Positions 1 to 29,700 of a DNA stretch of 64,000 nt are shown here, piece by piece. The translations under genes and the position numbers were made by a program. This DNA comes from Streptomyces sp. SAJ15 (GTDB taxonomy: Bacteria > Actinomycetota > Actinomycetes > Streptomycetales > Streptomycetaceae). Every line of letters begins with the position of its first letter. Positions within the stretch are counted from its first letter, which is position 1. The notes under the pieces are model-generated. The model ran no database searches, was not told the origin of the DNA, and worked only from the letters and a program-made list of their open reading frames with translations. The stretch is taken from NCBI RefSeq assembly GCF_007595705.1, contig NZ_NISY01000004.1:248001-312000 (forward strand). Reading direction: 5' to 3'.

Positions 1-3000
1 GCGTGGTCTCCGGCCGGCTCTCCTACGTCTTCGGCCTGGAGGGCCCGGCGGTCACCGTCGACACCGCCTGCTCCGCCTCGCTGGTCGCCCTCCACCTGGC
101 CGTCCAGGCGCTGCGCAACGGCGAGTGCGAACTGGCCCTCGCCGGCGGCGTGACCGTGATGGCCACCCCCGGCACCTTCATCGAGTTCAGCCGCCAGCGC
201 GGACTCTCCTCCGACGGCCGCAGCAAGGCGTTCTCCTCGGACGCCGACGGCTTCAGCCCCGCCGAGGGCGTGGGCATGCTGCTGGTCGAGCGGCTCTCGG
301 ACGCACGTGAGAACGGGCACCCCGTGCTCGCCGTCGTCCGCGGCACCGCCATCAACCAGGACGGCGCCAGCAACGGCCTGACCGCCCCCAACGGCCCGTC
401 GCAGCAGCGCGTCATCCGGCAGGCGCTCGCCAACGCCCGGCTGACCACCGCCGACGTCGACGTCATCGAGGCGCACGGCACCGGCACCACCCTCGGCGAC
501 CCGATCGAGGCCCAAGCGCTGCTGGCCACCTACGGCCAGGGCCGCGCCGAGGACCGGCCGGTGCTGCTCGGCTCCATCAAGTCCAACATCGGCCACGCCC
601 AGGCGGCCGCCGGTGTCGCGGGCGTGATGAAGATGGTGCTCGCCATGCGCCACGGGGTGGTCCCCGAGTCGCTGCACATCGCCGAACCCACCCCGCACGT
701 CGACTGGTCGGCGGGCGCGGTCTCCCTCGTCACCGAGGCCACCCCGTGGCCGGACAGCGGCGCGCCGCGCCGGGCCGGCATCTCCTCCTTCGGCTTCAGC
801 GGCACCAACGCCCACGCCATCGTGGAGCAGGCCCCCGCCCCGGAGCGGGACGAGCCCGCGGCCGCCGTCGAGCCGGAGCGGCAGCCGACCGGCGCCCTGC
901 CGTGGGTGCTCTCCGGCAAGACCCAGGCCGCGCTCCGCGCCCAGGCCGAGAAGCTGCTCACCCACATGGAGGCCGGCCCCGACCTCCGCCCGGCCGACCT
1001 CGGCTACTCCCTCGCCACCACCCGCTCCGTCCTCGACGAGCGCGCGGTGCTGGTGGGCACGGACCGCGACGACCTTCGCCGCGGACTGGACGCCCTGGCC
1101 CGCGGCCAGGCCCTGCCCCAGCTGGTGCAGGGAGCCGGAATCGGGGGTAAGGCCGCATTCCTGTTCCCGGGACAGGGGTCACAATGGGTAGGCATGGCCG
1201 TCGGGCTGTTGGATGCTTCGGCAGTGTTCGCCGCCCGGATTGATGAGTGTGCCGTCGCTCTCGCGGAGTTCACCGACTGGTCGTTGGTGGACGTCCTGCG
1301 TGGGGCGGAGGGCGCGCCGTCCCTGGAGCGCGTCGACGTCGTCCAGCCGGTGCTGTTCTCCGTGATGGTCTCCCTGGCGGAGCTGTGGCGCTCCCTGGGT
1401 GTGCGGCCGGCGGCCGTCGTGGGCCACTCGCAGGGCGAGATCGCGGCCGCGTGCGTGGCCGGCGCGCTCTCCCTCCAGGACGCGGCGCGGGTGGTCGCGC
1501 TGCGCAGCCAGGCGATCGGCCGGGTGCTGGCGGGCAAGGGCGGCATGGTCTCCGTGGCGCTGCCCGTCTCCCAGGTCCGCGAGCGGATCGCGGTGTGGGG
1601 CGAGGACCGTATCTCGGTGGCGGCCGTCAACGGCCCGTCCTCCGTGGTGGTCTCCGGTGAGCCGGAGGCCCTCGACGAGCTGATCGTCTCGTGTGAGAAG
1701 GACGAGGTCCGGGCCCGTAAGGTCCCGGTGGACTACGCCTCGCACTCCGCGCAGGTCGAGCTGCTCCGCGACGAGCTCCGCGAACTTCTCGCCCCCGTAC
1801 GGCCCCAGGCGACCGAGATCCCGTTCCTGTCCACCGTCACCGGCGAATGGGTCGAGGGTCCGGAGCTGGACGCCGACTACTGGTTCACCAACCTGCGCCA
1901 GACCGTCGAGCTGGAGGCCGCGGTGCGGCGGCTGCTCGACGAGGGCTTCGGGGTCTTCATCGAGTCCAGCGCCCACCCGGTGCTGACGATGGGCGTGCAG
2001 GAGACCGCCGAGGCCGCGGGCCGCGAGGCCGCCGCGTTCGGCTCGCTCCGCCGCGACGAAGGGGGCCTGGACCGCTTCTGGCTCTCCCTCGGCGAGGCGT
2101 GGACCCGCGGCGTCGCCGTCGACTGGGACGCCGTCTACGAGGGCACCGGCGCCCAGCGCGTCGACCTGCCCACCTACGCCTTCCAGCACCAGCACCTGTG
2201 GCCGCGGGCCGCCGAGCCGGCGCCGGGCGCCGAGACGCTGCCCGCCGACGCCGTCGACGCCCGCTTCTGGGAGGCCGTCGAGCGCGAGGACCTGGAGTCG
2301 CTCGCCGGGACCCTGGAGTTCCAGGGCGACGAGGCGCTGACCTCGCTCGGCGCCGTCCTGCCGGCGCTGGCCTCCTGGCGCAAGCAGAGCCGCGAGCTGT
2401 CCGCGCTGGACGGCTGGCGCTACCGCGTGACCTGGAAGCCGCTCGCCGAGGGCGCCGCCGCGCGGCTCTCCGGCACCTGGCTGCTGGTCGTGCCGGAGTC
2501 CGCGCTCACCGACGACTGGACCCTCGGCGCGCTGCGCGCGCTCGCCGAGCGCGGAGCCGACGTACGGCAGCTCACCCTGAGCGCCGTGGAGCTGGACCGG
2601 GAGTCGGTCACCCGCCGGGTCCGCGAGGAGCTGGACGGGGCCGCGCCGGTCGCCGGGGTGCTCTCGCTGCTGGCCTTCGACGAGCGGCCCGCGCCCGGCA
2701 CCGACAACGTCAACGCCGGCCTGACCGGCACCGCCGCGCTGATCCAGGCGCTGGGCGACGCCGGGGTCGACGCGCCGCTGTGGTGCGCCACCCGCGGCGC
2801 CGTCTCCGTCAGCCGCTCCGACCGCCCCGACCACCCGGCCCAGGCGCTCGCCTGGGGCCTGGGCCGCACCGCCGCCCTGGAGTGCCCGGAGCGCTGGGGC
2901 GGCCTGGTCGACCTGCCGCAGACCGCCGACGACCGGGCGCTGGCCCGGCTGCTCACCGTCCTGGCCGCGGCCGACGGGGAGGACCAGCTCGCCGTGCGCG

Positions 3001-4427
3001 CCGCGGGCGTCTTCGCCCGCCGACTGGGCCGCGCCCCGCTGGCCGACTCCGCCCCCGTACGGGAGTGGCGGCCGGCCGGCACCACGCTGGTCACCGGCGG
3101 CACCGGCGCGCTGGGCGCGCACGTGGCCCGCTGGCTGGCCCGTAACGGCGCCGAGCACCTGCTGCTCACCAGCCGTCGCGGCATCGAGGCCCCCGGCGCG
3201 GCCGAGCTGCGCGACGAACTGACCGCCCTGGGCGCGGGGGTGACCGTCGCGGCCTGTGACGTCGCCGACCGCAAGGCCGTGGAGGCGCTGCTCGCCGACA
3301 TCCCGGCGGAGCGGCCGCTGACCGCCGTGGTGCACGCGGCGGGCGTGCTCGACGACGGGGTGCTGGACGCCCTGACGCCGAAGCGGTTCGCGACGGTGCT
3401 CGGCCCCAAGGCCGACGCCGCCCGCCACCTGCACGAGCTCACCCGCGACCTGGACCTGTCCGCGTTCGTGCTGTTCTCCGGCATCGCGGGCACCCTCGGC
3501 GACGCCGGGCAGGGCAACTACGCGGCGGCCAACGCGTACCTGGACGCGCTGGCCGAGCAGCGCCGGGCCGACGGGCTGCCCGCGACCTCGGTGGCCTGGG
3601 GCCGCTGGGGCGACACGGGCCTCGCGGCCGGCGGCGCCATCGGCGAGCGGCTGGACCGCGGCGGCGTGCCCGCCATGGCACCGGACTCGGCGATCAGGGC
3701 GCTCCAGCAGGCCCTGGACCACGCCGACACGGTCGTGGCCGTCGCCGACATCCAGTGGGACCGCTTCGCCTACGGCTACACGGCGGTGCGGCCCAGCCCC
3801 TTCATCGGCGACCTGCCGGAGGTCCGGCGGCTGGCCGAGGCCGCCCCGGCCGGCGGCGGCGAGGCCGGTGCCACGGCCGACCCGGCGCAGGCGCTGCGGC
3901 AGAAGCTGGCCGGGATGTCCCAGGCCGAACAGTCCCTGGTCGTCCTGGAGCTGGTGCGCACCAACGCGGCCGCCGCGCTGGGGCACCCCTCGACCGACGA
4001 GGTCGGCGCGGGGCGGGCGTTCAAGGAGCTGGGCTTCGACTCGCTGATCGCGCTGGAGCTGCGCAACCGGCTGGGCGCGGCCACCGGCCAGAAGCTGCCG
4101 GCCACGCTGGTCTTCGACTACCCGACGCCGGCCGCGCTGGCCGAGTACCTGCGGGCCGAGATCACGCAGGACGGCGGCGCGGCGGCGGCCGCACCGGGCG
4201 TCGCGGAGCTGGAGAAGCTCGAGTCCGCGCTCTCGGTGATCGACCCGGCCGCGGAGGACGACGAGACCCGGGCGGACATCGCCGCCCGACTCCAGGCCCT
4301 GCTGGCCCGGTGGGACGCGCCACGCGCGAGCGTGGCGGAGTCCACCGGCGAGACGGTGACGGAAAAGCTGCAAGAGGCAACGCCCGATGAGGTCTTCGAC
4401 TTCATCGAAAAAGAACTCGGTATCTAG
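1..4427 (+). CDS. Modular type I polyketide synthase, 3' part: module W1 (KS-AT-KR-ACP)
   Basis: Extends one unit of a growing polyketide chain. The window edge removes the N-terminal half of the ketosynthase. The KS nucleophile is the Cys of DTACSAS (codon 69-71), and the two His motifs ([15 protein letters not shown]) follow. The AT (about 1150-2200) has GHSQGE and the YASH motif, which indicate methylmalonyl-CoA. No DH lies between AT and KR; only the KR structural half is there. The KR (about 3080-3620) has the glycine-rich TGGTGALG, an LDD motif and the Tyr of NYAAAN without a following Pro, so it is a B1-type ketoreductase. The ACP serine (GFDSL) is at 4041-4043. A helical C-terminal docking tail ending FIEKELGI precedes the TAG stop. 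The expected product carries an alpha-methyl beta-hydroxy unit handed to the next gene 56 bp downstream. The AT start has odd codon use (see findings). Confidence 0.95.
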   Translation, partial: VVSGRLSYVFGLEGPAVTVDTACSASLVALHLAVQALRNGECELALAGGVTVMATPGTFIEFSRQRGLSSDGRSKAFSSDADGFSPAEGVGMLLVERLSDARENGHPVLAVVRGTAINQDGASNGLTAPNGPSQQRVIRQALANARLTTADVDVIEAHGTGTTLGDPIEAQALLATYGQGRAEDRPVLLGSIKSNIGHAQAAAGVAGVMKMVLAMRHGVVPESLHIAEPTPHVDWSAGAVSLVTEATPWPDSGAPRRAGISSFGFSGTNAHAIVEQAPAPERDEPAAAVEPERQPTGALPWVLSGKTQAALRAQAEKLLTHMEAGPDLRPADLGYSLATTRSVLDERAVLVGTDRDDLRRGLDALARGQALPQLVQGAGIGGKAAFLFPGQGSQWVGMAVGLLDASAVFAARIDECAVALAEFTDWSLVDVLRGAEGAPSLERVDVVQPVLFSVMVSLAELWRSLGVRPAAVVGHSQGEIAAACVAGALSLQDAARVVALRSQAIGRVLAGKGGMVSVALPVSQVRERIAVWGEDRISVAAVNGPSSVVVSGEPEALDELIVSCEKDEVRARKVPVDYASHSAQVELLRDELRELLAPVRPQATEIPFLSTVTGEWVEGPELDADYWFTNLRQTVELEAAVRRLLDEGFGVFIESSAHPVLTMGVQETAEAAGREAAAFGSLRRDEGGLDRFWLSLGEAWTRGVAVDWDAVYEGTGAQRVDLPTYAFQHQHLWPRAAEPAPGAETLPADAVDARFWEAVEREDLESLAGTLEFQGDEALTSLGAVLPALASWRKQSRELSALDGWRYRVTWKPLAEGAAARLSGTWLLVVPESALTDDWTLGALRALAERGADVRQLTLSAVELDRESVTRRVREELDGAAPVAGVLSLLAFDERPAPGTDNVNAGLTGTAALIQALGDAGVDAPLWCATRGAVSVSRSDRPDHPAQALAWGLGRTAALECPERWGGLVDLPQTADDRALARLLTVLAAADGEDQLAVRAAGVFARRLGRAPLADSAPVREWRPAGTTLVTGGTGALGAHVARWLARNGAEHLLLTSRRGIEAPGAAELRDELTALGAGVTVAACDVADRKAVEALLADIPAERPLTAVVHAAGVLDDGVLDALTPKRFATVLGPKADAARHLHELTRDLDLSAFVLFSGIAGTLGDAGQGNYAAANAYLDALAEQRRADGLPATSVAWGRWGDTGLAAGGAIGERLDRGGVPAMAPDSAIRALQQALDHADTVVAVADIQWDRFAYGYTAVRPSPFIGDLPEVRRLAEAAPAGGGEAGATADPAQALRQKLAGMSQAEQSLVVLELVRTNAAAALGHPSTDEVGAGRAFKELGFDSLIALELRNRLGAATGQKLPATLVFDYPTPAALAEYLRAEITQDGGAAAAAPGVAELEKLESALSVIDPAAEDDETRADIAARLQALLARWDAPRASVAESTGETVTEKLQEATPDEVFDFIEKELGI

Positions 4428-4483
4428 GGATCCACGATCCGCGGGCAGCAAGGTTTGTGACGAGAAGCATGGGTGAGACTCCA

Positions 4484-21640
<17,157 letters not shown>

Positions 21641-21716
21641 CCGTGACCGCGACCGTGAGCGGCGGCGTGACCGGCCCCGACCAGCCTTCCGGATCCCTCG
21701 AAGGGGAACGCACGAA

Positions 21717-24700
21717 ATGAATGAGGAAAAGCTCCGTTACTTTCTCAAGCGGGTGACTGCCGACCTGCACGAGACCCGACGCCGCCTCCAGGAGGTGGAG
21801 TCGGAGAACCAGGAGCCGATCGCGATCGTCGGCATGAGCTGCCGCTACCCGGGCGGCATCCAGTCGCCCGAGGACCTGTGGCGACTGGTGTCCGAGGGCG
21901 GGGACGGCATCTCCGAGTTCCCCACGGACCGCGGCTGGGACATCGAGCGGCTCTTCGACGCCGACCCGGACGGCGCGGGCACCAGCTACGTCCGCGAGGG
22001 CGGATTCCTCCACGACGCCAACTACTTCGACCCGGCGTTCTTCGGCATCAACCCGCGCGAGGCGCTCGCCATGGACCCCCAGCAGCGGCTGCTGCTGGAG
22101 ACCACCTGGGAGGCGTTCGAGCGGGCCGGGATCGACGCGACGACGGTGCGCGGCAGCCGCACCGGCGTCTTCGCCGGCGTGATGTACCACGACTACGCCT
22201 CGCGGCTGCGGGCCGTGCCGCCCGGTGTCGAGGGCTACCTCGGCACCGGCGGCTCCAGCTCCATCGCCTCGGGCCGCGTGGCGTACACCTTCGGCCTGGA
22301 GGGGCCGGCCGTCACGGTCGACACCGCCTGCTCCTCCTCGCTGGTCACCCTGCACATGGCCATGCAGGCGCTGCGCAACGGCGAGTGCACCCTCGCGCTC
22401 GCCGGCGGCGTCACCGTCATGTCCACCCCGGGCACCTTCACCGAGTTCAGCAAGCAGCGCGGGCTCTCCTTCGACGGCCGCTGCAAGTCCTTCGCGGCGG
22501 CCGCCGACGGCACCGGCTGGTCCGAGGGCGCCGGCATGCTCCTGGTGGAGAAGCTCTCGGACGCCCGGCGCAACGGGCACAAGGTGCTGGCGATCGTCCG
22601 TGGCTCGGCCATCAACCAGGACGGCGCGAGCAACGGTCTGACCGCCCCCAACGGGCCCTCGCAGCAGCGCGTCATCCGGCAGGCGCTCGCCAGCGCCCGG
22701 CTGACCTCCGACCAGATCGACGTGGTCGAGGCGCACGGCACCGGTACCACGCTCGGCGACCCGATCGAGGCCCAGGCGCTGCTGGCCACCTACGGCAAGG
22801 AGCGCCCCGCGGAGCAGCCGCTGCTGCTGGGCTCCATCAAGTCCAACATCGGCCACACCCAGGCCGCCGCCGGTGTCGCCGGCATCATCAAGATGGTCAA
22901 GGCCATCGAGCACGGCACCGTGCCCCGGTCCCTGCACATCGACGAGCCCAGCCCGCACATCGACTGGGAGGCGGGCGCCGTCTCGCTGCTGACCGAGGCC
23001 CGCCCGTGGCCGGAGACCGGCCGGCCGCGCCGCGCCGCCGTCTCCTCCTTCGGCATCAGCGGCACCAACGCGCACCTGATCATCGAGCAGGCCCCGCCGG
23101 CGGAGGCCGCCGCGGGAGAGGCCCCCGAAGCCGCCGACGGGGCTGAGAGCGCCGAGGCAGCCGAGCCGGTGGCGCCGCGGTCACTGCCGCTGCTGCCGTG
23201 GCTGCTCTCCGGCCGCGGCGAGGACGCCCTGCGCGCCCAGGCCGCCCGGCTGCACGCCCACCTCACCGCCCGCCCCGAACTGGACGTGCTGTCCGTCGGC
23301 CGCTCGCTGGCCACCACCCGCAGCGCGCTGGAGAACCGGGCGGCCGTGGTCGCCGCCGACCGCGAGCGGTTCCTGGACCGGCTGGCCGCGCTGGCCGCCG
23401 GCGAGCCCGCCGCCGGACTGGTCCAGGGCGTCGAGGGCCGCGGCAAGACCGCGTTCCTCTTCACCGGCCAGGGCAGCCAGCGGCTGGGCATGGGCCGCGA
23501 GCTGTACGCGACGTACCCGGCCTTCGCGGAGGCGTTCGACGCCGTCTGCGCCGAGCTGGACCCCAAGCTGGAACGCCCGCTGAAGGACGTGCTGTTCGGC
23601 GACGACGCCGCCGCGCTGGACCGGACCGGCTTCACCCAGCCCGCGCTCTTCGCCGTCGAGGTGGCGCTCTACCGGCTGGTGGAGTCCTGGGGCCTCAAGG
23701 CCGACCTGCTCTCCGGCCACTCCATCGGCGAGATCGCCGCCGCCCATGTCGCGGGCGTCTTCTCGCTGGCCGACGCCGCACTGTTGGTCGCCGCCCGCGG
23801 CCGGCTGATGCAGCGGCTGCCGGCCGGCGGCGCGATGATCGCCCTCCAGGCGACGGAGGACGAGGTCCTCCCGCTGCTCACCGACGGCGTCGGCATCGCC
23901 GCCCTCAACGGCCCCACCTCCGTGGTGATCGCGGGCGACGAGGACGCCGCCCTCGCCATCGCCGCGAGCTTCGAGCAGCAGGGCCGTAAGACCAAGCGGC
24001 TCACCGTCTCGCACGCCTTCCACTCGCCGCGCATGGACCCCATGCTCGACGCCTTCCGCAAGGTCGCCGAGCGGCTGACATACGAGACCCCGAAGATCCC
24101 GATCGTCTCCGGCCTCACCGGCGCCGTCGTGCCGTCGGCCGAGATCGCCGGCGCCGACTTCTGGGTGCGGCACGTCCGCGAGGCCGTCCGCTTCTGCGAC
24201 GCCGTACGGGCCCTGGAGGCGCAGGGCGTCACCACCTTCGTGGAGCTCGGCCCCGACGGGGTGCTCACCGCCATGGCGCAGGACTGCGTCACCGGCGAAG
24301 GGCTGTCCTTCGTCTCCGCGCTGCGCGCCGGCCGCCCCGAGGCCGAGGCCCTGACCACCGCGCTCGCCACCCTCCACGTCGGCGGCGTGGCCCTGGACTG
24401 GGAGGCGTACTACGCGGGCACCGGCGCCGAGCGCGTCGAGCTGCCCACCTACGCCTTCCAGCGCGAGCACTACTGGCTGGACGCCGGCACCACCTACGGC
24501 GACGTCAGCTCGGCCGGCCTCGGCTCCGCCGACCACCCGCTGCTGGGCGCCGCCGTGTCGCTGGCCGACGCCGACGGCTTCCTGTTCACCGGGCGGCTCT
24601 CCCTGGAGACCCACCCCTGGCTCGCCGACCACTTCGTCATGGGCTCGGTGCTGCTGCCCGGCACCGCCTTCGTCGAGCTGGCCGTCCGGGCCGGCGGCCG

Positions 24701-26726
24701 GGCCGGCTGCGAACTCGTCGAGGAACTCACCCTCGAAGCCCCGCTGATCCTGCCCGAGCAGGGCGGGGTGGCCCTCCAGATCGCCGTCGGCGCGCCGGAC
24801 ACCACCGGCCGCCGCCCGGTGGCCTTCCACTCCCGCGCCGACGACGCCGCCGACGAGGAGCCGTGGCTGCGGCACGCCACCGGCACCCTCGCCGCGGGCG
24901 AGGACCGCCCGGCCGCGTTCGACCTGAGCGCCTGGCCGCCGGCGGGCGCCGAGCCGATCGAGGTCTCCGGCCTCTACGAGGGGCTGGCCGCGGCCGGCTT
25001 CGGCTACGGCCCGTCCTTCCAGGGCCTGCGGGCCGCCTGGCGTCGCGACGGCGAGGTCTTCGCCGAGGTCGCCCTGGAGGAGGGCGTCGAGCCCGGCGCC
25101 GGTCTCTTCGGCCTGCACCCGGCGCTGCTCGACGCGGTACTGCACGGCATCGGGCTCGGCGACCTGGTCGAGAGCACCGGCCAGGGCCAGCTGCCGTTCT
25201 CCTGGAGCGGGGTGACGGTCCACTCGGTCGGCGCCGACGCGGTCCGGGTGCGGCTCTCCGCCGCCGGCAACGGCACCGTGGCGCTTGAGCTCGCCGACGT
25301 CACCGGTGCCCCCGTGGCCACCGTGGACCGGCTGGCGCTGCGCTCCGTGGCGCCCGAACAACTGGGCGCCGGCGGCGCGGCCGGCGGCGTCAAGGACGCG
25401 CTGTTCCGCGTCGACTGGGCGGACGTCCCGGCCTCCCGCACCGCGGAAGCCGAGGCCGGCCGCTGGGCGCTGCTCGGGGCGGACGCCCTGGGCCTCGGCG
25501 CCACCGGCGCCACGATCGACGCCCACCCGGACCTGGCGGCCCTGGCCGCGGCCGGGACGATCCCCGCGTACGTCGTCGTCACCCCGGCCGCCGACGGCGC
25601 CGAGGACCTCGCCGCCGCCACCCACCGGGCCACCGCCGAGGCGCTGACCCTGCTCCAGCAATGGCTGGCCGACGAGCGCTTCGCGGACTCCCGACTGGTG
25701 GTGCTGACCTCGGGCGCCGTGGCCACCACCCCGGACGAGGCGGTCGCCGACCTGGTCGCCGCCACCGTCCGCGGCCTCGCCCGCTCCGCGCAGTCCGAGA
25801 ACCCCGGCCGCATCGTCCTCGTCGACCTCGACGGCCACCCCGACTCGCTGCGCGCCCTGCCCGCCGCCCTCGACCGCGGCGAGCAGGAGCTCGCGATACG
25901 CCAGGGCACGCCGAAGGCGCCGCGGCTCGGCCGCGCCGCCGCCGGCACCACGGACGCCGCCTGGAACGCCGAGGGCACGGTGCTGGTCACCGGCGCCAGC
26001 GGCACCCTGGGCGGGCTGTTCGCCCGGCACCTCGTCACCGAGCGCGGCGTGCGGCGTCTGCTGCTGGTGAGCCGCCGGGGCGGGGCCTCCCCGGGCGCGG
26101 AGGAGCTGGCGGCCGAGCTCGGCGCGCTGGGCGCGTCGGTGACCTGGGCGGCCTGTGACGTCGCGGACCGTACGGCCCTCGCGGAGGTCGTCGCGGCGAT
26201 CCCGGCGGAGCACCCGCTGACCGCCGTCGTGCACACCGCCGGTGTCCTCGACGACGGCGTGATCGCCTCGCTGACCGAGGAGCGGCTGGCGAAGGTGCTG
26301 CGTCCGAAGGTGGACGCGGCCTGGAACCTGCACGAGCTGACCCGTGAGCTCGACCTGTCCGCGTTCGTGCTGTTCTCCTCCGCCGCCGGTGTCCCTCGCC
26401 CAGCACCGCAGGGCCGCCGGGCTGCCGGCGAGCTCGCTCGCGTGGGGCCTGTGGGCCGAGGACGGCGGCATGGCCGGCGAGCTGGACGAGGCCGAGATCG
26501 CCCGACTGCGGCGCGGCGGCATCGTCGCCATCACCGCCGACCACGGCCTGGAGCTCTTCGACGCCGCCGCCCGCTCCGACGAGGCGCTCCTGGTGCCGAT
26601 GCCGCTGGACCTGGCCGCGCTGCGCGCCCAGGCGAGCGTCGGCATGCTGCCGCCGCTCTTCCGCGGCCTGGTCCGGGTGGCCCGGCGCGCCGCCCAGAAC
26701 GCGGCCGCCTCCGCCCCGTCGGGTGA
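21717..26726 (+). CDS. Modular type I polyketide synthase, 5' part of a broken gene: module W5 (KS-AT-DH-truncated KR)
   Basis: ATG 21717 follows AGGGGA at a normal distance, and the protein starts with a docking helix ([16 protein letters not shown]). KS Cys codon 22329-22331. AT has GHSIGE (serine 23721-23723) and HAFH, so malonyl. DH His 24630-24632 in [10 protein letters not shown]. The KR has its Rossmann glycines and LDD (near 26244) but ends abruptly after [10 protein letters not shown] at about 26391. From there this frame reads about 110 unrelated Arg/Gly-rich residues to a stop at 26726, while the true KR continues in another frame. The native gene was surely 21717-33219: W5 plus W6 plus thioesterase in one protein. 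As written, the product stops before the W5 ACP. Either this is a real inactivating deletion or an assembly error in repetitive DNA. Confidence 0.85.
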   Translation: MNEEKLRYFLKRVTADLHETRRRLQEVESENQEPIAIVGMSCRYPGGIQSPEDLWRLVSEGGDGISEFPTDRGWDIERLFDADPDGAGTSYVREGGFLHDANYFDPAFFGINPREALAMDPQQRLLLETTWEAFERAGIDATTVRGSRTGVFAGVMYHDYASRLRAVPPGVEGYLGTGGSSSIASGRVAYTFGLEGPAVTVDTACSSSLVTLHMAMQALRNGECTLALAGGVTVMSTPGTFTEFSKQRGLSFDGRCKSFAAAADGTGWSEGAGMLLVEKLSDARRNGHKVLAIVRGSAINQDGASNGLTAPNGPSQQRVIRQALASARLTSDQIDVVEAHGTGTTLGDPIEAQALLATYGKERPAEQPLLLGSIKSNIGHTQAAAGVAGIIKMVKAIEHGTVPRSLHIDEPSPHIDWEAGAVSLLTEARPWPETGRPRRAAVSSFGISGTNAHLIIEQAPPAEAAAGEAPEAADGAESAEAAEPVAPRSLPLLPWLLSGRGEDALRAQAARLHAHLTARPELDVLSVGRSLATTRSALENRAAVVAADRERFLDRLAALAAGEPAAGLVQGVEGRGKTAFLFTGQGSQRLGMGRELYATYPAFAEAFDAVCAELDPKLERPLKDVLFGDDAAALDRTGFTQPALFAVEVALYRLVESWGLKADLLSGHSIGEIAAAHVAGVFSLADAALLVAARGRLMQRLPAGGAMIALQATEDEVLPLLTDGVGIAALNGPTSVVIAGDEDAALAIAASFEQQGRKTKRLTVSHAFHSPRMDPMLDAFRKVAERLTYETPKIPIVSGLTGAVVPSAEIAGADFWVRHVREAVRFCDAVRALEAQGVTTFVELGPDGVLTAMAQDCVTGEGLSFVSALRAGRPEAEALTTALATLHVGGVALDWEAYYAGTGAERVELPTYAFQREHYWLDAGTTYGDVSSAGLGSADHPLLGAAVSLADADGFLFTGRLSLETHPWLADHFVMGSVLLPGTAFVELAVRAGGRAGCELVEELTLEAPLILPEQGGVALQIAVGAPDTTGRRPVAFHSRADDAADEEPWLRHATGTLAAGEDRPAAFDLSAWPPAGAEPIEVSGLYEGLAAAGFGYGPSFQGLRAAWRRDGEVFAEVALEEGVEPGAGLFGLHPALLDAVLHGIGLGDLVESTGQGQLPFSWSGVTVHSVGADAVRVRLSAAGNGTVALELADVTGAPVATVDRLALRSVAPEQLGAGGAAGGVKDALFRVDWADVPASRTAEAEAGRWALLGADALGLGATGATIDAHPDLAALAAAGTIPAYVVVTPAADGAEDLAAATHRATAEALTLLQQWLADERFADSRLVVLTSGAVATTPDEAVADLVAATVRGLARSAQSENPGRIVLVDLDGHPDSLRALPAALDRGEQELAIRQGTPKAPRLGRAAAGTTDAAWNAEGTVLVTGASGTLGGLFARHLVTERGVRRLLLVSRRGGASPGAEELAAELGALGASVTWAACDVADRTALAEVVAAIPAEHPLTAVVHTAGVLDDGVIASLTEERLAKVLRPKVDAAWNLHELTRELDLSAFVLFSSAAGVPRPAPQGRRAAGELARVGPVGRGRRHGRRAGRGRDRPTAARRHRRHHRRPRPGALRRRRPLRRGAPGADAAGPGRAARPGERRHAAAALPRPGPGGPARRPERGRLRPVG
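26386..26396 (+). other. Frame-disrupting deletion junction inside the W5 ketoreductase
   Basis: Upstream sequence encodes FSSAAGV; sequence from 26392 (frame +1) encodes [11 protein letters not shown]. In module W4 the same two segments are joined by 53 further bases that encode the Gly-rich loop, the catalytic Tyr and Asn (NYAAAN) and the next helix. The junction has one base of possible microhomology (C). A loss of 53 bp is not a multiple of three, so it both deletes the active site and shifts the frame. Confidence 0.85.
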
Positions 26727-29700
26727 GCTCGGCCGGCAGCTCGCCGGCGTCTCCGCCGACGAGGCCGAGCGGATCGTCCTCGACCTGGTGCGCACCCACG
26801 TGGCCGCCGTCCTCGGCTACACCGGACCCGAGGCCGTCGACCCGCAGCGCGCCTTCAGCGAGGTCGGCTTCGACTCGCTCACCGCGGTCGAGCTGCGCAA
26901 CCGGCTCGGCACGGCCACCGGCGTCCGCCTCCCGGCCACGCTGATCTTCGACTACCCGACGCCCACCGCGCTCGCCCGCTTCCTGAGCGACGAGGCGCGG
27001 GGCGACCAGGCCGCGGCCGCCGCGCCGGTCGCCGCCGCCCCGGTCGGCGACGACGAGCCCATCGCCATCGTCGCGATGAGCTGCCGCTACCCCGGCGGGG
27101 TGCGCACCCCCGAGGACCTGTGGACGCTGGTCACCGAGGGCCGCGACGCCATCACCGACATGCCCGCCGACCGCGGCTGGGACATCGACGGGCTGTACGA
27201 CGACGACCCCGACCAGCCGGGCACCTCGTACGCCCGCAACGGCGGCTTCCTGCACGACGCCCACCACTTCGACCCGGTCTTCTTCGGCATCTCGCCGCGC
27301 GAGGCGCTCGCCATGGACCCGCAGCAGCGACTGCTGCTGGAGACCTCCTGGGAGGCGTTCGAGCGGGCCGGCATCGACCCGGCGACCGTGCGCGGCAGCC
27401 GCACCGGCGTCTACACCGGCGTGATGTACAACGACTACGGCACGCTGCTGCACCGCGCGCCCGACGGCCTTGAGGGCTACATGGGCACCGCCAGCTCCGG
27501 CAGCGTCGCCTCCGGTCGCGTCTCGTACACCTTCGGCCTGGAGGGCCCGGCGGTCACCGTCGACACGGCCTGCTCCTCCTCCCTGGTGACCCTGCACATG
27601 GCGGTGCAGGCGCTGCGCGCCGGCGAGTGCGAACTCGCCCTGGCGGGCGGCGTGACCGTCATGGCCACCCCCGGCACCTTCGTGGCCTTCAGCAAGCAGC
27701 GCGGCCTGGCCACCGACGGCCGCTGCAAGCCCTTCGCGGCGGCCGCCGACGGCACCGCCTGGGGCGAGGGCGTCGGCATGCTGCTGGTGGAGCGGCTCTC
27801 CGACGCGCGCAGGAACGGCCACCCCGTGCTGGCGATCGTGCGCGGCAGCGCGATCAACCAGGACGGCGCGAGCAACGGCCTCACGGCGCCGAACGGCCCG
27901 TCCCAGCAGCGCGTCATCCGCCAGGCGCTCGCCAACGCGGGCCTGTCGGCGGCCGACGTGGACATCGTGGAGGCCCACGGCACCGGCACCACCCTGGGCG
28001 ACCCGATCGAGGCGCAGGCACTCCTCGCCACCTACGGCCAGGAGCGCCCGGAGGACGAGCCGCTCCGGCTCGGCTCGGTGAAGTCCAACTTCGGCCACAC
28101 CCAGGCCGCGGCGGGCGTCGCCGGCATCATCAAGATGGTCAAGGCCATCGAGCACGGCGTCATGCCCAGGACGCTGCACGTGGACGAGCCCTCGCCGCAC
28201 GTGGACTGGTCCGCGGGCGCCGTCGAGCTGCTCACCGAGGCCGTGGAGTGGCCGGAGTCCGACCGGCCGCGCCGCGCCGCCGTCTCCTCCTTCGGCATCA
28301 GCGGCACCAACGCCCACACCATCCTGGAGCAGGCCCCGGCCGAGGAGCCGGCCCCCGCCGAGGAGCGGCACGCCGAGCCCGGCGTGCTGCCGTGGGTGCT
28401 CTCCGGCAAGAGCGAGGCGGCGCTGCGCGCGCAGGCCGCCAAGCTCGCCGCCGCGCTGGAGGCCACGCCGGAGGGCGAGGCGACGCCGCGCCCGGTCGAC
28501 GTCGGCTACTCCCTGGCCACCACGCGCGCGGTGCACGACGAGCGCGCGCTGCTGGTGGGCACGGACCGGGACGACTTCGTCCGCGCCCTGACCGCACTCG
28601 CCGCCGGCGAGGCGCGGCCCGACGTGGTGCGGGGCGCCGGCACGGCCGGCAAGACCGCCTTCGTCTTCCCCGGCCAGGGCTCCCAGTGGGCCGGCATGGC
28701 CGCCGGACTGCTCGACGCCTCCCCGGTGTTCGCCGCCCGCATCGCCGAATGCGCCGCCGCGCTGGCCGAGTTCTGCGACTGGTCGCTGGTCGATGTCCTC
28801 CGGGGTGTCGAGGGTGCGCCGTCGCTGGAGCGGGTGGACGTGGTCCAGCCGGTGCTGTTCGCGGTGATGGTCTCCCTCGCCGAGCTGTGGCGCTCCCTGG
28901 GCGTCCGCGCCGACGCGGTGGTCGGCCACTCGCAGGGTGAGATCGCCGCCGCGTGTGTGGCGGGGATCCTGTCGCTCCAGGACGCGGCGCGGGTCGTCGC
29001 GCTGCGCAGCCAGGCCATCGGCCGCGTGCTGGCCGGCAAGGGCGGCATGGTGTCGATCGCCCTGCCCGTGGCCGAGGTCCGCGAGCGGATCGCGGTCTGG
29101 GGTGAGGACCGTATCTCGGTGGCGGCCGTCAACGGCCCGTCCTCCGTGGTCGTCTCCGGTGAGCCGGAGGCCCTGGACGAGCTGATCGCCTCGTGCGAGG
29201 CGGACGAGGTCCGGGCCCGTAAGGTCCCGGTGGACTACGCCTCGCACTCCGCGCAGGTCGAGCTGCTCCGCGACGAGCTGCTGAAGCTCCTCGCGCCCGT
29301 GAAGCCGCAGCCCGTGAAGGTCCCGTTCCTGTCGACCGTGACCGGCGCGTGGGTCGAGGGTCCCGAGCTGGACGCCGAGTACTGGTTCACCAACCTCCGC
29401 CAGACCGTCGAGCTGGAGGCCGGTGTCCGGCGGCTGCTCGACGAGGGCTTCGGCGTCTTCATCGAGTCGAGCGCGCACCCGGTGCTCGCCATGGGCGTGC
29501 AGGAGACCGCCGAGTCCGCGGGCCGCGAGGCGGTCGCCATCGGCTCGCTCCGCCGTGACGAGGGCGGCCTCGACCGCTTCTACACCTCGCTGGGCGAGGC
29601 GTGGACCCGCGGCGTGACCGTGGACTGGCAGGCCGTCTACGCCGACCTAGGCGCCCGCCGCGTCGAGCTGCCCACCTACGCCTTCCAGCACCAGCGCTTC

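Noticed and set aside
26344..26391. GTG 26344 as a separate start for the 3' PKS part
   Set aside because: The first residues (SSTCPRSCC) are a wrong-frame reading of the KR and there is no ribosome-binding site; true similarity starts at about 26392.
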